Below, piece after piece: positions 54,469-63,479 of a DNA stretch of 64,000 bases (position 1 is the stretch's first letter; each line of letters starts with the position of its first letter). Made by a program: the position numbers and the translations under genes. Where the stretch lies: the NCBI RefSeq assembly GCF_001642835.1, contig NZ_LXEI01000004.1:1-64000 (forward strand), in the 5' to 3' direction. The notes under the pieces were generated by a model. That model saw only the letters and a list, made by a program, of their open reading frames with translations. It was not told the DNA's origin and did not search any database. The stretch comes from Pseudotamlana agarivorans. Its GTDB lineage: Bacteria; Bacteroidota; Bacteroidia; Flavobacteriales; Flavobacteriaceae.

Positions 54469-57063
54469 ATGATTAAAACAGCAACTGTACATGATTTTGC
54501 TGTCCGAAAAAAGGGCAGCAATCATGTAAAAAAAAGAAACAGCAAACTTATTTGGATGCTAACGGTTCTACTAGGTACTATGGGTATTCATGCTCAAGAT
54601 TGGGCCGGGATTCCTATTCCAGCTAACGCAGGTGATGGGAAAGTGTGGGAACTACAAGATCAGGTTTCCGACGACTTCAATTACAATTTTAATTCCGCTT
54701 CTTGGTCTAACTTCGGTTCCGGCAATAAGTGGTACAATTTTTACCATAATGCTTGGGATGGACCAGGTTATACCTATTGGAAAAACCAAAATGTTACCGT
54801 TGATGGTAGTGATTTGGTTATAAATGTAGGGTACACTGCCGAAAATAATAAGGGGGGTAATTACGGTGTGGCCTCAGGCTGTGTGACTTCAAATAGCAAA
54901 GTGAAATATCCGGTTTATGTAGAATCGGCCATTAGTGTGGCAAATATTTCATTGGCTTCATGCTTTTGGTTACTTAGCCCCGATGATACCGAGGAAATAG
55001 ATATTATTGAAAACTACGGGGGCGTAAACGGTTATAAGCATCTTACGCATATTAGTCATCACTCTTTTGTACGCAGTCCTTTTACCGATTATCAACCTAG
55101 GGACACGAATTCGTGGTATCCAGATAGTCGTGTAAATACCAGTTATGGATGGGGAGATTGGTGCTGGAACAATGGAGATCGTCGTTATATGCGTATGGGC
55201 GTAAATTGGATAGGACCTAAACATTTTGAATATTACATAGATGGTGAGTTGGTAAGGGTGATGTACTACAATGCTATTGCAACCAATTACAATGGTACAT
55301 GGCAATATACCTACTTTAATTCCATGAATTGGAATGTTAACGGTTATAATTTACCTACAAATAATGGTGCTGGTTACACCGATGTAACGGTGCATGCCAC
55401 AACCGCAGCCTATAGTTTTGAAAAACTTCAAGAGGCTTCAAATGCTTCAAATGGTTTTAATGTGATTGATCCTGCTTGGTTTCAAGGTGGCGATGATCAA
55501 GACCTTGACGGAAACAGTGTAACGGTTGAAGCAAGAGGTTTTACCAAAGAGATGGATATTATCATTAATATGGAATCACAAAGTTGGTTGGCGGGTTCTA
55601 CACCTTCTGCAAGTGATTTGAATGATCCGACTAAAAACACCATGAAAGTTGATTGGGTTCGTGTGTATAAACCAGTGAATTCGGGAAACGCTGATGTGGA
55701 GGTGACCGGAGTAACTTTGAGTCCTGCTACCTTGAGTATTGAACAAGGAGCTACAGCCAACTTAACAGGAGCTGTTACCCCTATTACAGCAACCATTAAA
55801 ACGATGACTTTTTCTTCTAGTAACACAGCGGTAGCCACCGTCAATCAAAGTGGTGTAGTAACAGCCGTTTCTACTGGGAATGCTGTAATTACGGCAACCA
55901 CTACCGATGGCGGTTATACCGATACGAGTAGTGTTACCGTTACAGATAATTCAAATTCGGGTAACGACGATACGATTGTTATTGAAGCTGAAAATTTCGC
56001 AAGTACGACAGGGACTTATAATGATGGTTTTGTGCCTTATGGCGTGAATGCCGGAACAACAAAAATTAATTATGTGAATAGCAATGACAGTGCTATATAT
56101 AACATTCAAGTATCTGAAGCTGGAAACTATGAGATATCTTATGCGATTTCTACTCCAATGGTTAATGCTGCCATTAGTTTTTATGCCGATAATGTCCTTG
56201 TTGGCGCAACCAATGTTGTAAATAACGGTCAGTGGGATGCTTATCAAAACTTAAATTCAGGACATCAAGTGTATTTGAGTGCGGGAGCGCATACCATAAA
56301 AATTGTAGCTAGTGGTTCCAATGCCTGGCAGTGGAATTTAGATAAAATAACTTTAACCAAATCGGTGTCTGGAGGTACAACACCAAGTAATATCATTATT
56401 GAAGCCGAAAACTTTACAAGTACCACAGGAACTTATAATGATGGCTTTGTACCTTACGGAGTTAATCAATCTAGTGTTGGCATTAACTATGTGAATTCAA
56501 ATGATGAAGCGGTTTATAGTTTTTCTGTACAAAATTCGGGAGTATATAACATTCAGTATTTGATATCGACACCCGTTAATCAAGCGCAGATTTCTGCCTA
56601 TGTTAATAATACTTTGGTGGCTACCAATTCGGTTTCTAATAATGGCGCTTGGGATGATTATCAAACTTTAAACGCTGCTTCAACCGTAAGTTTACAGCCA
56701 GGAACCCATACGTTGAAAGTTGTGGCTAGTGGTAGTAATGCTTGGCAATGGAATTTAGATAAAATCATTTTGAGTTCTAGTGCAACATCAAAACAAAATG
56801 AAACTTCGAAACGAAGTGCCTCTACCGAAAAGTCGAATAAGTTTGTGTTTTATCCAAATCCAGCTTCCGATGTGTTGAATATTTCAACCAGTGAAACCAT
56901 CCAAAAAATACAAGTTTATAGTATTACCGGTGCCGTAGTTTTACAGCAAAAGGGCTATAACGGGGCTTTGGATGTTCGTGAGCTTGCCAATGGTTTATAC
57001 TTATTACAGGTAACTACAGCCGAAGAGGAAGTCATTACAAAACGTATTGTCATAAGTCGATAG
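54469..57063 (+). CDS. Secreted GH16 beta-agarase with Ig-like, two CBM6 and T9SS domains
   Basis: An 864-residue exported enzyme that cuts beta-1,4 linkages in agarose. After a signal region (cleavage after HAQ, near residue 43) comes the GH16 jelly roll (about 44-402); the catalytic motif EIDIIE lies at 176-181, with Glu176 and Glu181 as nucleophile and acid/base. FYHNAWDGPG and HISHHSFVRSPFTDYQPRD match Zobellia-type agarases. Then follow a BIG2 Ig-like domain (about 412-491), two homologous CBM6 modules (about 503-628 and 641-768) and a type A sorting domain (about 790-864) for surface secretion. The gene stands alone; no PUL transporters are nearby. Confidence 0.9.
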   Translation: MIKTATVHDFAVRKKGSNHVKKRNSKLIWMLTVLLGTMGIHAQDWAGIPIPANAGDGKVWELQDQVSDDFNYNFNSASWSNFGSGNKWYNFYHNAWDGPGYTYWKNQNVTVDGSDLVINVGYTAENNKGGNYGVASGCVTSNSKVKYPVYVESAISVANISLASCFWLLSPDDTEEIDIIENYGGVNGYKHLTHISHHSFVRSPFTDYQPRDTNSWYPDSRVNTSYGWGDWCWNNGDRRYMRMGVNWIGPKHFEYYIDGELVRVMYYNAIATNYNGTWQYTYFNSMNWNVNGYNLPTNNGAGYTDVTVHATTAAYSFEKLQEASNASNGFNVIDPAWFQGGDDQDLDGNSVTVEARGFTKEMDIIINMESQSWLAGSTPSASDLNDPTKNTMKVDWVRVYKPVNSGNADVEVTGVTLSPATLSIEQGATANLTGAVTPITATIKTMTFSSSNTAVATVNQSGVVTAVSTGNAVITATTTDGGYTDTSSVTVTDNSNSGNDDTIVIEAENFASTTGTYNDGFVPYGVNAGTTKINYVNSNDSAIYNIQVSEAGNYEISYAISTPMVNAAISFYADNVLVGATNVVNNGQWDAYQNLNSGHQVYLSAGAHTIKIVASGSNAWQWNLDKITLTKSVSGGTTPSNIIIEAENFTSTTGTYNDGFVPYGVNQSSVGINYVNSNDEAVYSFSVQNSGVYNIQYLISTPVNQAQISAYVNNTLVATNSVSNNGAWDDYQTLNAASTVSLQPGTHTLKVVASGSNAWQWNLDKIILSSSATSKQNETSKRSASTEKSNKFVFYPNPASDVLNISTSETIQKIQVYSITGAVVLQQKGYNGALDVRELANGLYLLQVTTAEEEVITKRIVISR

Positions 57064-57091
57064 ACTTATAATTATTTTATTAGTTAAGAAG

Positions 57092-57122
57092 AAAGCTCGC
57101 CCATTATACGGCGGGCTTTTTG
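57092..57122. terminator. Bidirectional terminator between agarase and GT-C gene
   Basis: AAAGCTCGCC (57092-57101) pairs with GGCGGGCTTT (57110-57119), one G-T pair; T run after it on plus, A run before it on minus. It overlaps the final codons of the minus-strand gene. Confidence 0.75.
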
Positions 57123-58537
57123 TTTGATTTTAGGAAAACTTCCCAAATAAAAAAACCGTACACTACAAGGTATTCTAAGGAAATGATCCATAAGTTCTCC
57201 GATTTATCAGATTGATTAACGTTTACATAAGCCAAATAGCTTAAAATAATAACAAAACTCCATACCGAAGGGAATTTATATTTTGTGAAAACCGAGAGTA
57301 TAAGTAATGTTGCGACATACCAAGGGTGCACAGTAGTGGCTGTAAAATAATAAAAGGAAAGTGCGAAAAGCATGGCAGTAATAAGTTGTACTGAAGTTTT
57401 GTTTTTTCTGAATAAAGCCATGCCCATAACAACTGCAAAAACAAGTATCGCTATGGTTTTTCCTATAAAAGCAATTTCGTTATAGCCTCGAAAGGTATAA
57501 CCTATCGCTCTAGCGATATAATATAAACTGGCGTTGAATTCAAATTTTTGAAACCACAGTGCCACTGTGGTCGCGTAATTATTGATAAATTGACTATTAT
57601 AAAAAGGCAGGAATAATAACATGGTGCATAGGCCTATAATACTATAAAAACACAGCAGTTTTACTATGTTTTTACTTCTTGAAGTTCTCTGGTAATCTGG
57701 GTTCTTGGAAGATTCTAGATTATGATGTTTCTTTTCAAAATCACCTTTTAAAAACCATTGGAAAAATAAAGGCAGAAAAAGTAGTGGCATTAATTTCACT
57801 GAAATGGATAATGAAAAAACCACAGCTGCCCACATCCATTTTTGACTAAACAACAAGTATAAGCTCCAAATTAAAAAGAAAATCATCACCCCTTCAAAAT
57901 GTAAATTTCCAGTAAGTTCAATGATGATAAACGGATTTAATACATACCAAAATATAAGACAGGTGGGTTGTTGTAATTTAAGTAATATTTTTTTTCCGAA
58001 GTAAAGAGTACCTAAATCTGCAGCAATAATAATAAGACGTAACACCACAACAGACCCCAAAATACTTTTGCTTGAAAAGAGTGCTGCTATAGCAAAACAC
58101 AGCTGATTTAAAGGTGGGTAATTCGAAAAATGACTAGCATTTAATTCGCCCATGCCTTTTCGAAGCTCTAAAGCTTCAGCAATGGGGAATTCGGCCTGCT
58201 TCATAAAAAAATCTACCGTATTAAGATACGGATTGTAACCTTCTAAAATCAATCGGCCATCCCAAATAAAACGATAGAAATCTTGTGATAAATTAGGGAG
58301 GGCCAAAATAAAAACCGCTCTAAATCCGAAGGCCAAATAGGTTAAGGCTTTTTCGTTATGCTTCAGCATCTGCATCAACTTATAAAATAAAAAGAAAAGT
58401 GCAGTATAAAGCGAAATGAGTTTGATGTAGTCGGTACGTATGAGACGATAAGCAAAAGCCCAGTAGCATATGAAGCAGGAAACTACTAGTAAGATTGGTG
58501 TTTTATACGTTTTAAAAAGGCTCGTGTTTGTAAGCAT
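57104..58537 (-). CDS. GT-C family membrane mannosyltransferase-like protein
   Basis: A 477-residue polytopic membrane protein with about ten helices. The first loop carries QDFYRFIWDGRLILEGYNPY, the motif of polyprenyl-phosphate-mannose-dependent (PIG-M/DUF2029-like) transferases. The sugar and acceptor are not determinable. It is a single gene divergent from the DUF2085 gene; nearby GT2 genes (59330-61509) may supply or use its donor lipid. Confidence 0.8.
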   Translation of the reverse strand: MLTNTSLFKTYKTPILLVVSCFICYWAFAYRLIRTDYIKLISLYTALFFLFYKLMQMLKHNEKALTYLAFGFRAVFILALPNLSQDFYRFIWDGRLILEGYNPYLNTVDFFMKQAEFPIAEALELRKGMGELNASHFSNYPPLNQLCFAIAALFSSKSILGSVVVLRLIIIAADLGTLYFGKKILLKLQQPTCLIFWYVLNPFIIIELTGNLHFEGVMIFFLIWSLYLLFSQKWMWAAVVFSLSISVKLMPLLFLPLFFQWFLKGDFEKKHHNLESSKNPDYQRTSRSKNIVKLLCFYSIIGLCTMLLFLPFYNSQFINNYATTVALWFQKFEFNASLYYIARAIGYTFRGYNEIAFIGKTIAILVFAVVMGMALFRKNKTSVQLITAMLFALSFYYFTATTVHPWYVATLLILSVFTKYKFPSVWSFVIILSYLAYVNVNQSDKSENLWIISLEYLVVYGFFIWEVFLKSNKKPAV

Positions 58538-58667
58538 TCGTTAAAGATAAGTTTATTTGTTTTCCTTAAATTGGATTATTAATAAATATTCTGGTTTGTT
58601 TAAAGAGAAATAATTACCTACATTTAAAAGCGCTGTTTATTTTTAATAGGACATCGAAATCATTACC

Positions 58668-59021
58668 ATGGTAGACTCTAATAGATCGCATTTACACTTT
58701 ACATTTTGCCATCAGAAACCTGAACGTTCCTTTTTTTTTAAAGGGCGGCAGTTTCCTATTTGTGCAAGATGTACAGGGATACATTTAGGCTATTGCGTGT
58801 TTCCTTTTTTGGTTTTTGGTGTTTTTAAAATTCCTTTACTTTGGTCGATATTGATGGTGATTCCAACGTATTTGGATGGGGCGCTTCAAGCCTATTTTGA
58901 TATTATGAGTAATAATAAAAGACGCTTTGTAACTGGAGTGATTAGCGGAGTAGGGAGTATGTCTCTAGTTTCAATTATTGGGATTTATATAGGAAACCAA
59001 ATACTAACATTTATCAATTAA
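58668..59021 (+). CDS. DUF2085 small membrane protein
   Basis: A 117-residue protein with the family signature CHQKPERSFFFKGRQFPICA and RCTGIHLGY, two or three membrane helices, and conserved Cys/His that might bind metal. Its function is unknown. It is cotranscribed with the next small membrane gene (10-base gap). Confidence 0.85.
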   Translation: MVDSNRSHLHFTFCHQKPERSFFFKGRQFPICARCTGIHLGYCVFPFLVFGVFKIPLLWSILMVIPTYLDGALQAYFDIMSNNKRRFVTGVISGVGSMSLVSIIGIYIGNQILTFIN

Positions 59022-59031
59022 ATTCAATATT

Positions 59032-59235
59032 ATGACAGATCAAAACAATTCAAAAGATGAATTAAACATTTTTTTAAAAATCATCTCATTTTTAATTCCA
59101 ATAGTTGGGGCTATTCTTTATTTTGTTTACAAAAGTGATAGCCCAAATAAATCCAAAGCCGCATGCCATTCTGCCTTATGGGGGCTAGGAGTTGGTATCG
59201 TTATTCAGATTTTAGCTACTGTTTTTGGAGGATAG
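59032..59235 (+). CDS. Small two-helix membrane protein
   Basis: A 67-residue protein with helices at about 15-32 (IISFLIPIVGAILYFVY) and 45-64. It resembles short TM2-like proteins of unknown function. It follows DUF2085 directly. Confidence 0.7.
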   Translation: MTDQNNSKDELNIFLKIISFLIPIVGAILYFVYKSDSPNKSKAACHSALWGLGVGIVIQILATVFGG

Positions 59236-59257
59236 ATTTTAACAGAATACCAGTTTG

Positions 59258-59306
59258 TTTGAATAGAAGCTTTGGTGAATCACTAGGTGCTTCTATTCAA
59301 ATATTT
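59258..59306. terminator. Bidirectional terminator between 59235 and the GT2 gene
   Basis: TTTGAATAGAAGC (59258-59270) pairs perfectly with GCTTCTATTCAAA (59289-59301), with an AT-rich tail; it can serve both convergent genes. Confidence 0.7.
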
Positions 59307-59329
59307 TAATAGACAGAAACTACTTATTT

Positions 59330-60820
59330 CTAAACTTTAGATCGTAAAGATTTAAAAAATACATAGCCGAAACCTATAAAAAGCATCAAGTGGAAAGGAA
59401 ATAATCCGAAGTCACCACCTTGATTACCTACCACAAAAGCACTGTACATACCAAAAGCGAAATAAAGCATTAATAAACCTTCAAAAATCACATTAATAGA
59501 AAGGTTTTTGGCAAGATACTTATTGCTTTTCCAACTGTCTTTATATTTACTTATGTTGAATTTTGGAGTACGTACAAATTCCGATTTTTTCCCAATATGT
59601 CCTTCTACAACAGCAATGGAGTTATGTAATGAAAAGCCCATGGCTATTGAGAAAAAGACGAAAAACATACCAATGTATCGTATGAAATTCTTAAAGCCGC
59701 TACCATAAGTGTTTTTATACATAAACCAATAGCATATAAAAAAGATGATGGTACTCATCACAAAGAAACTCATCACATAAAAGTAAGGTCTTAAGTGTGC
59801 ATATTCGTTTTTTATGTATAGCATAGGAATACTTAAAATCCCAACAATAAGCACGTTTAAAAACATGGTGCTATTAAGTAAATGTAGTAAGCCGTGTACT
59901 TTGGTTTTAGACGAAATTTCAGAATTTTTAATAACGCGACCTAACATTTTTCTAAAGTTTTCAGCGCCTCCTTTATTCCATCTAAATTGCTGCGAACGTG
60001 CTGCACTAATTACTATTGGTAATTCTGCAGGAGTTTCTACGTCTTCTAAATACTTAAATTTCCAGTGTTTTAATTGGGCACGGTAACTTAAGTCTAAGTC
60101 TTCAGTAAGGGTGTCACCTTCCCAGTTTCCAGCATCAATAATACAGGTTTTACGCCATAATCCAGCGGTACCGTTAAAGTTGATGAAATGCCCTTTACTA
60201 TTTCGTCCTACTTGCTCTAGAGTAAAATGGGCATCTAAAGCAAAGGCTTGTATTTTAGTTAAGATAGAGTAATTTCTGTTGATGTGCCCCCAACGTGTTT
60301 GTACAACACCTATGGCTTCATCTTTAAAATAAGGCACCGTACGTTTTAACCAGTCTTTTTTAGGAAGAAAATCAGAATCAAAAATGGCAATAATATCGCC
60401 TTTAGCAATTTCTAAGCCTTCTTTTAGGGCTCCGGCCTTAAATCCTTTTCTATCGGTTCTAGTTATATGAGTGATATCAATGCCAGTAGCATGAAGTCTA
60501 TCAATTTGCTTTTTAGTGCTTACAACTGTTTCATCAGTAGAATCGTCTAAAACTTGAATTTCAAGTTTGTTTTTAGGATATTCAAGTTCCACAATGTTAT
60601 CAAGCAAGCGTTCCATCACATACATTTCGTTGTAAACGGGCAGCTGTATAGTAATGAAAGGTACCTCATCTGGATTTGATAAATCAAGTAAAGGCGACGT
60701 GTCTTCCTTCTTTTTTGATGACAAATAATTAAAAAGTAAATTTAGCTGAGCTAATGCATACATAAAAATAAGCAGTAACGAAATACTATAAATAACTATT
60801 ATTGAGGTTTCTAAAATCAT
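59330..60820 (-). CDS. Cellulose-synthase-like family 2 glycosyltransferase
   Basis: A 496-residue inner-membrane GT2: an N-terminal helix (about 3-27), a catalytic domain with DDSTDET, the DSDFLP acid pair, TEDLDLSYR and the QQFRWNKGG acceptor motif, and four or five C-terminal helices. It resembles processive synthases or ceramide-type transferases. Its ATG overlaps the upstream gene's stop by four bases, so both are made together. Confidence 0.87.
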   Translation of the reverse strand: MILETSIIVIYSISLLLIFMYALAQLNLLFNYLSSKKKEDTSPLLDLSNPDEVPFITIQLPVYNEMYVMERLLDNIVELEYPKNKLEIQVLDDSTDETVVSTKKQIDRLHATGIDITHITRTDRKGFKAGALKEGLEIAKGDIIAIFDSDFLPKKDWLKRTVPYFKDEAIGVVQTRWGHINRNYSILTKIQAFALDAHFTLEQVGRNSKGHFINFNGTAGLWRKTCIIDAGNWEGDTLTEDLDLSYRAQLKHWKFKYLEDVETPAELPIVISAARSQQFRWNKGGAENFRKMLGRVIKNSEISSKTKVHGLLHLLNSTMFLNVLIVGILSIPMLYIKNEYAHLRPYFYVMSFFVMSTIIFFICYWFMYKNTYGSGFKNFIRYIGMFFVFFSIAMGFSLHNSIAVVEGHIGKKSEFVRTPKFNISKYKDSWKSNKYLAKNLSINVIFEGLLMLYFAFGMYSAFVVGNQGGDFGLFPFHLMLFIGFGYVFFKSLRSKV

Positions 60821-61509
60821 TTTTTTATACTGTATTTAAAAATCCAACCAAGAATTTTTGCGCCTGCAAATATAGCACCTTTTATCGTACCAGACACTTT
60901 TGAGACGCCAATTCTATTTCTGTAATTTAGAGGGACTTCTGTGTATGAAAAATCGTGTTTCAAAGCTTTAAGTTGCATTTCTACCGTCCAGCCATAAGTT
61001 TTGTCTTCCATATTGAGCGCCAATAGTTTGTCGTACTTAATCGCTCTAAACGGACCTAAGTCGGTAAATTTTGCATTGAAAAATAAGCCCATTAGTGATG
61101 TGGCCAGCCAGTTTCCGAAAATTTGAGGCGTGGTCATAGCTCCTTTTTCTCTAAGGTTTTTATCGCGTGCTCCAACAACAAAATCAATATTGTCATTGAT
61201 AATTGGAGCTACAATTTTATTTAATTCTTCGGGGTAATCACTGTAGTCTCCATCTAAAAAAACAACAATATCTGGTTTGGTAGGTTGTTCTGCAATGTAC
61301 TGCATGCCCTTTAAACAGGCGTATCCATAACCTTTATTGGATTCTGTTAATACAGTGGCTCCAGCCTTTTTTGCATTAATTTCAGTATTGTCCGTAGAGT
61401 TATTGCTTACCACAATAATTTCATCAACTAAAGATGGAATAGCATTCACAACAAGGCCGATAGAGTCAGCTTCATTGTACGCAGGAATAATGACTTTAAT
61501 ATGAGTCAT
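60817..61509 (-). CDS. Dolichol-phosphate-mannose-type family 2 glycosyltransferase
   Basis: A 230-residue GT2 of the polyprenyl-phosphate transferase type: VIIPAYNEADSIG opening, VSNNSTDNTE, FLDGDYSDYP and the C-terminal YRNRIGVSKVSGTIKG. It probably makes polyprenyl-phosphate-sugar donors, perhaps for the neighbouring membrane transferases. A TACCTTTG box (61549-61556, minus) sits upstream. Confidence 0.85.
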   Translation of the reverse strand: MTHIKVIIPAYNEADSIGLVVNAIPSLVDEIIVVSNNSTDNTEINAKKAGATVLTESNKGYGYACLKGMQYIAEQPTKPDIVVFLDGDYSDYPEELNKIVAPIINDNIDFVVGARDKNLREKGAMTTPQIFGNWLATSLMGLFFNAKFTDLGPFRAIKYDKLLALNMEDKTYGWTVEMQLKALKHDFSYTEVPLNYRNRIGVSKVSGTIKGAIFAGAKILGWIFKYSIKK

Positions 61510-61548
61510 TTGCAGGGTTGTGGTTTGGGTTTTGGGTTAAGTTTGCCG

Positions 61549-61556
61549 CAAAGGTA
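61549..61556 (-). promoter_or_regulatory. Probable -7 box of the GT2 pair
   Basis: On the minus strand TACCTTTG, matching TAnnTTTG, 40 bases before the start at 61509. No -33 TTG is visible. Confidence 0.35.
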
Positions 61557-61650
61557 ATTTTTTAATTTAATTATTTGTTAAATTCCTGAATTCTAGTTGA
61601 TTTTTTTTGTAAGGTATTTTGTAAGTGAAGCTGAGGTTTACAAGGATTCA

Positions 61651-61820
61651 CGGAGCTATTCAAGAAGAAATTACTCGGTGTGTCTTTGTGTATCTTCGTG
61701 CAACTTCGTGTGATTATAAGTTTTAACACAGAGATTCACAGAGTTTTCGCAAAGTTTTTACAGAGCTGTTTAAGAAGAAACTCCTTGGTGTGTCTTTGTG
61801 TATCTCAGTGTATCTCCGCG
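61651..61820. repeat. Tandem 60-base repeat with period 110 in a 353-base spacer
   Basis: 61651-61710 and 61761-61820 share about 75% identity (AAGAAGAAA and GGTGTGTCTTTGTGTATCT are common). The spacer 61510-61862 has no gene; this kind of AGAGTT/CGTGT-rich sequence is typical of flavobacterial intergenic DNA. Confidence 0.6.
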
Positions 61821-61862
61821 TAATAATAGTTATGCTCGAAAAATCATGAGTGTAACAATTAA

Positions 61863-63470
61863 CTAGTATGATTTACCATTCACATAATCCATCAAATCCA
61901 CATCATTCCCGAGTAAAATATCATTAGAATTGATACGTCCTTTCATGCTGTCGTTTTCAAGTTTTAAAACACCTCTAGGGCAAACCGCAGCACAAATACC
62001 GCAGCCCACACAACTTGAACGTACAATATTTTCGCCTTTTTGAGCATAGGCACGTACATCGATACCCATCTCACAATAGGTGGAGCAATTTCCGCAGGAT
62101 ATACATTGTCCGCCATTGGTGGTAATTCTAAATTTTGAGAACATCCGTTGCTGAAAACCTAAAACAGCCGCCATTGGGCAACCAAATCGGCACCAAACAC
62201 GGTTTCCTAAAATAGGGTAGAAGCCCGTACCAATGACTCCCGAAAAAATAGATCCAATATACAAGCCGTAGGCAGAGCGTAGGACGCTAGATTTTACAAA
62301 GAACAGACGTTCGCTAGTACCAGTGTAATGCATGATAAACAGCGCAGCAATAATAACAAAGAAACCTAAAGCACCATATTTAGCGTCTTTACCCAATTCA
62401 TGGCGCTTAAAAATCATAGTTAACGCAAATACAAGGGTTAATAAGCCGCCAACACCTATTAGGAAAGTAGATTTTGTAAGCCAATATTTAGTAGAATCAT
62501 GACCTAAATAACTGTAAATAACAGCTGTCGTCATAATCACCGAAAAAACTAAAACAACATGAATTAACCAGCGTTCTAATTTCCAAGCTGATAATTTTTT
62601 ACTGCTTAATTGTCTGAAGGGATCCCCAGCTGTTTCTGCTAATCCGCCGCAACCACAAACCCATGAGCAGTACCAACGTTTTCCATATTTATAAGTAAGA
62701 AAAGGCGAAATGACAAATATGGAAAGTATACCAAAAATTAAAAGTGCTAGCCCAAGGTTTCCAGAATTTATAAAACCGTTTACCGACCAGCGATCAAATA
62801 AATAATAGTTAAGGGGCCACATACTTTTTATATCATAATAAGGTAAATTGTATTCTGGGCTTTCGTTTAATCGGGCCATAAATTCAGGAATCAAAAAGGC
62901 GAAGCCCAACTGAAAAAACATCACGGAAACCGTACGTAGTTGTTGATACCGATTATGACGGTATTTTAATATAAACTTATAACCGAATATTAAAATAGCG
63001 AGTGTGTACAAGGCACCATAAACAAACCATTGGCTCGCTGGTCGACCACTTAATAGAAAGCTTAAAGGGTCGAAAAGGGCTATGAGTCCGCTATTAGCTT
63101 CTCCCGAACTTCCTTGTCCTAAATACTGCGGAAAGAAGTATAATACCAAATAAAATCCTGTTAACACGATGCCCAAAATCCAAGCACTTACACCGCGTGA
63201 GGTTAAAGACTTAAACCAAACACCATCATTTTTTATACCCTCCAATTTGGTGGTGTACAAACTGTGGGAAAAAAGTAGGGTGCCTGCAGTGATTAAACCC
63301 AAGGACAGACTTAAAAACAACGTTTTATTAGGGAAATTGGTGTTAAAAAGCGCTAGTGCTAAAATGAACAGTCCAACAACGCCTATAAAAACGGCGATTT
63401 TTTCCTTTGTAGAAAGGCTGTACGTTTCAGAGGGTGTTAACGAAATGCTATGGTGTTGTTTGTCGTTCAT
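61863..63470 (-). CDS. Membrane polyferredoxin (4Fe-4S, NapH/NosR-like)
   Basis: A 535-residue integral membrane iron-sulfur protein. About six to eight helices precede two motifs that may bind iron-sulfur clusters or an extra cofactor (WYCSWVCGCGG and VWCRFGCPMA). The C-terminal ferredoxin domain has CISCGNCSTYC and CVGCGICAAVCPRG for two 4Fe-4S clusters. It likely moves electrons across or along the inner membrane for an oxidoreductase, perhaps the flavoprotein encoded just upstream (9-base gap). Confidence 0.88.
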   Translation of the reverse strand: MNDKQHHSISLTPSETYSLSTKEKIAVFIGVVGLFILALALFNTNFPNKTLFLSLSLGLITAGTLLFSHSLYTTKLEGIKNDGVWFKSLTSRGVSAWILGIVLTGFYLVLYFFPQYLGQGSSGEANSGLIALFDPLSFLLSGRPASQWFVYGALYTLAILIFGYKFILKYRHNRYQQLRTVSVMFFQLGFAFLIPEFMARLNESPEYNLPYYDIKSMWPLNYYLFDRWSVNGFINSGNLGLALLIFGILSIFVISPFLTYKYGKRWYCSWVCGCGGLAETAGDPFRQLSSKKLSAWKLERWLIHVVLVFSVIMTTAVIYSYLGHDSTKYWLTKSTFLIGVGGLLTLVFALTMIFKRHELGKDAKYGALGFFVIIAALFIMHYTGTSERLFFVKSSVLRSAYGLYIGSIFSGVIGTGFYPILGNRVWCRFGCPMAAVLGFQQRMFSKFRITTNGGQCISCGNCSTYCEMGIDVRAYAQKGENIVRSSCVGCGICAAVCPRGVLKLENDSMKGRINSNDILLGNDVDLMDYVNGKSY

Positions 63471-63479
63471 GTAGGGATT

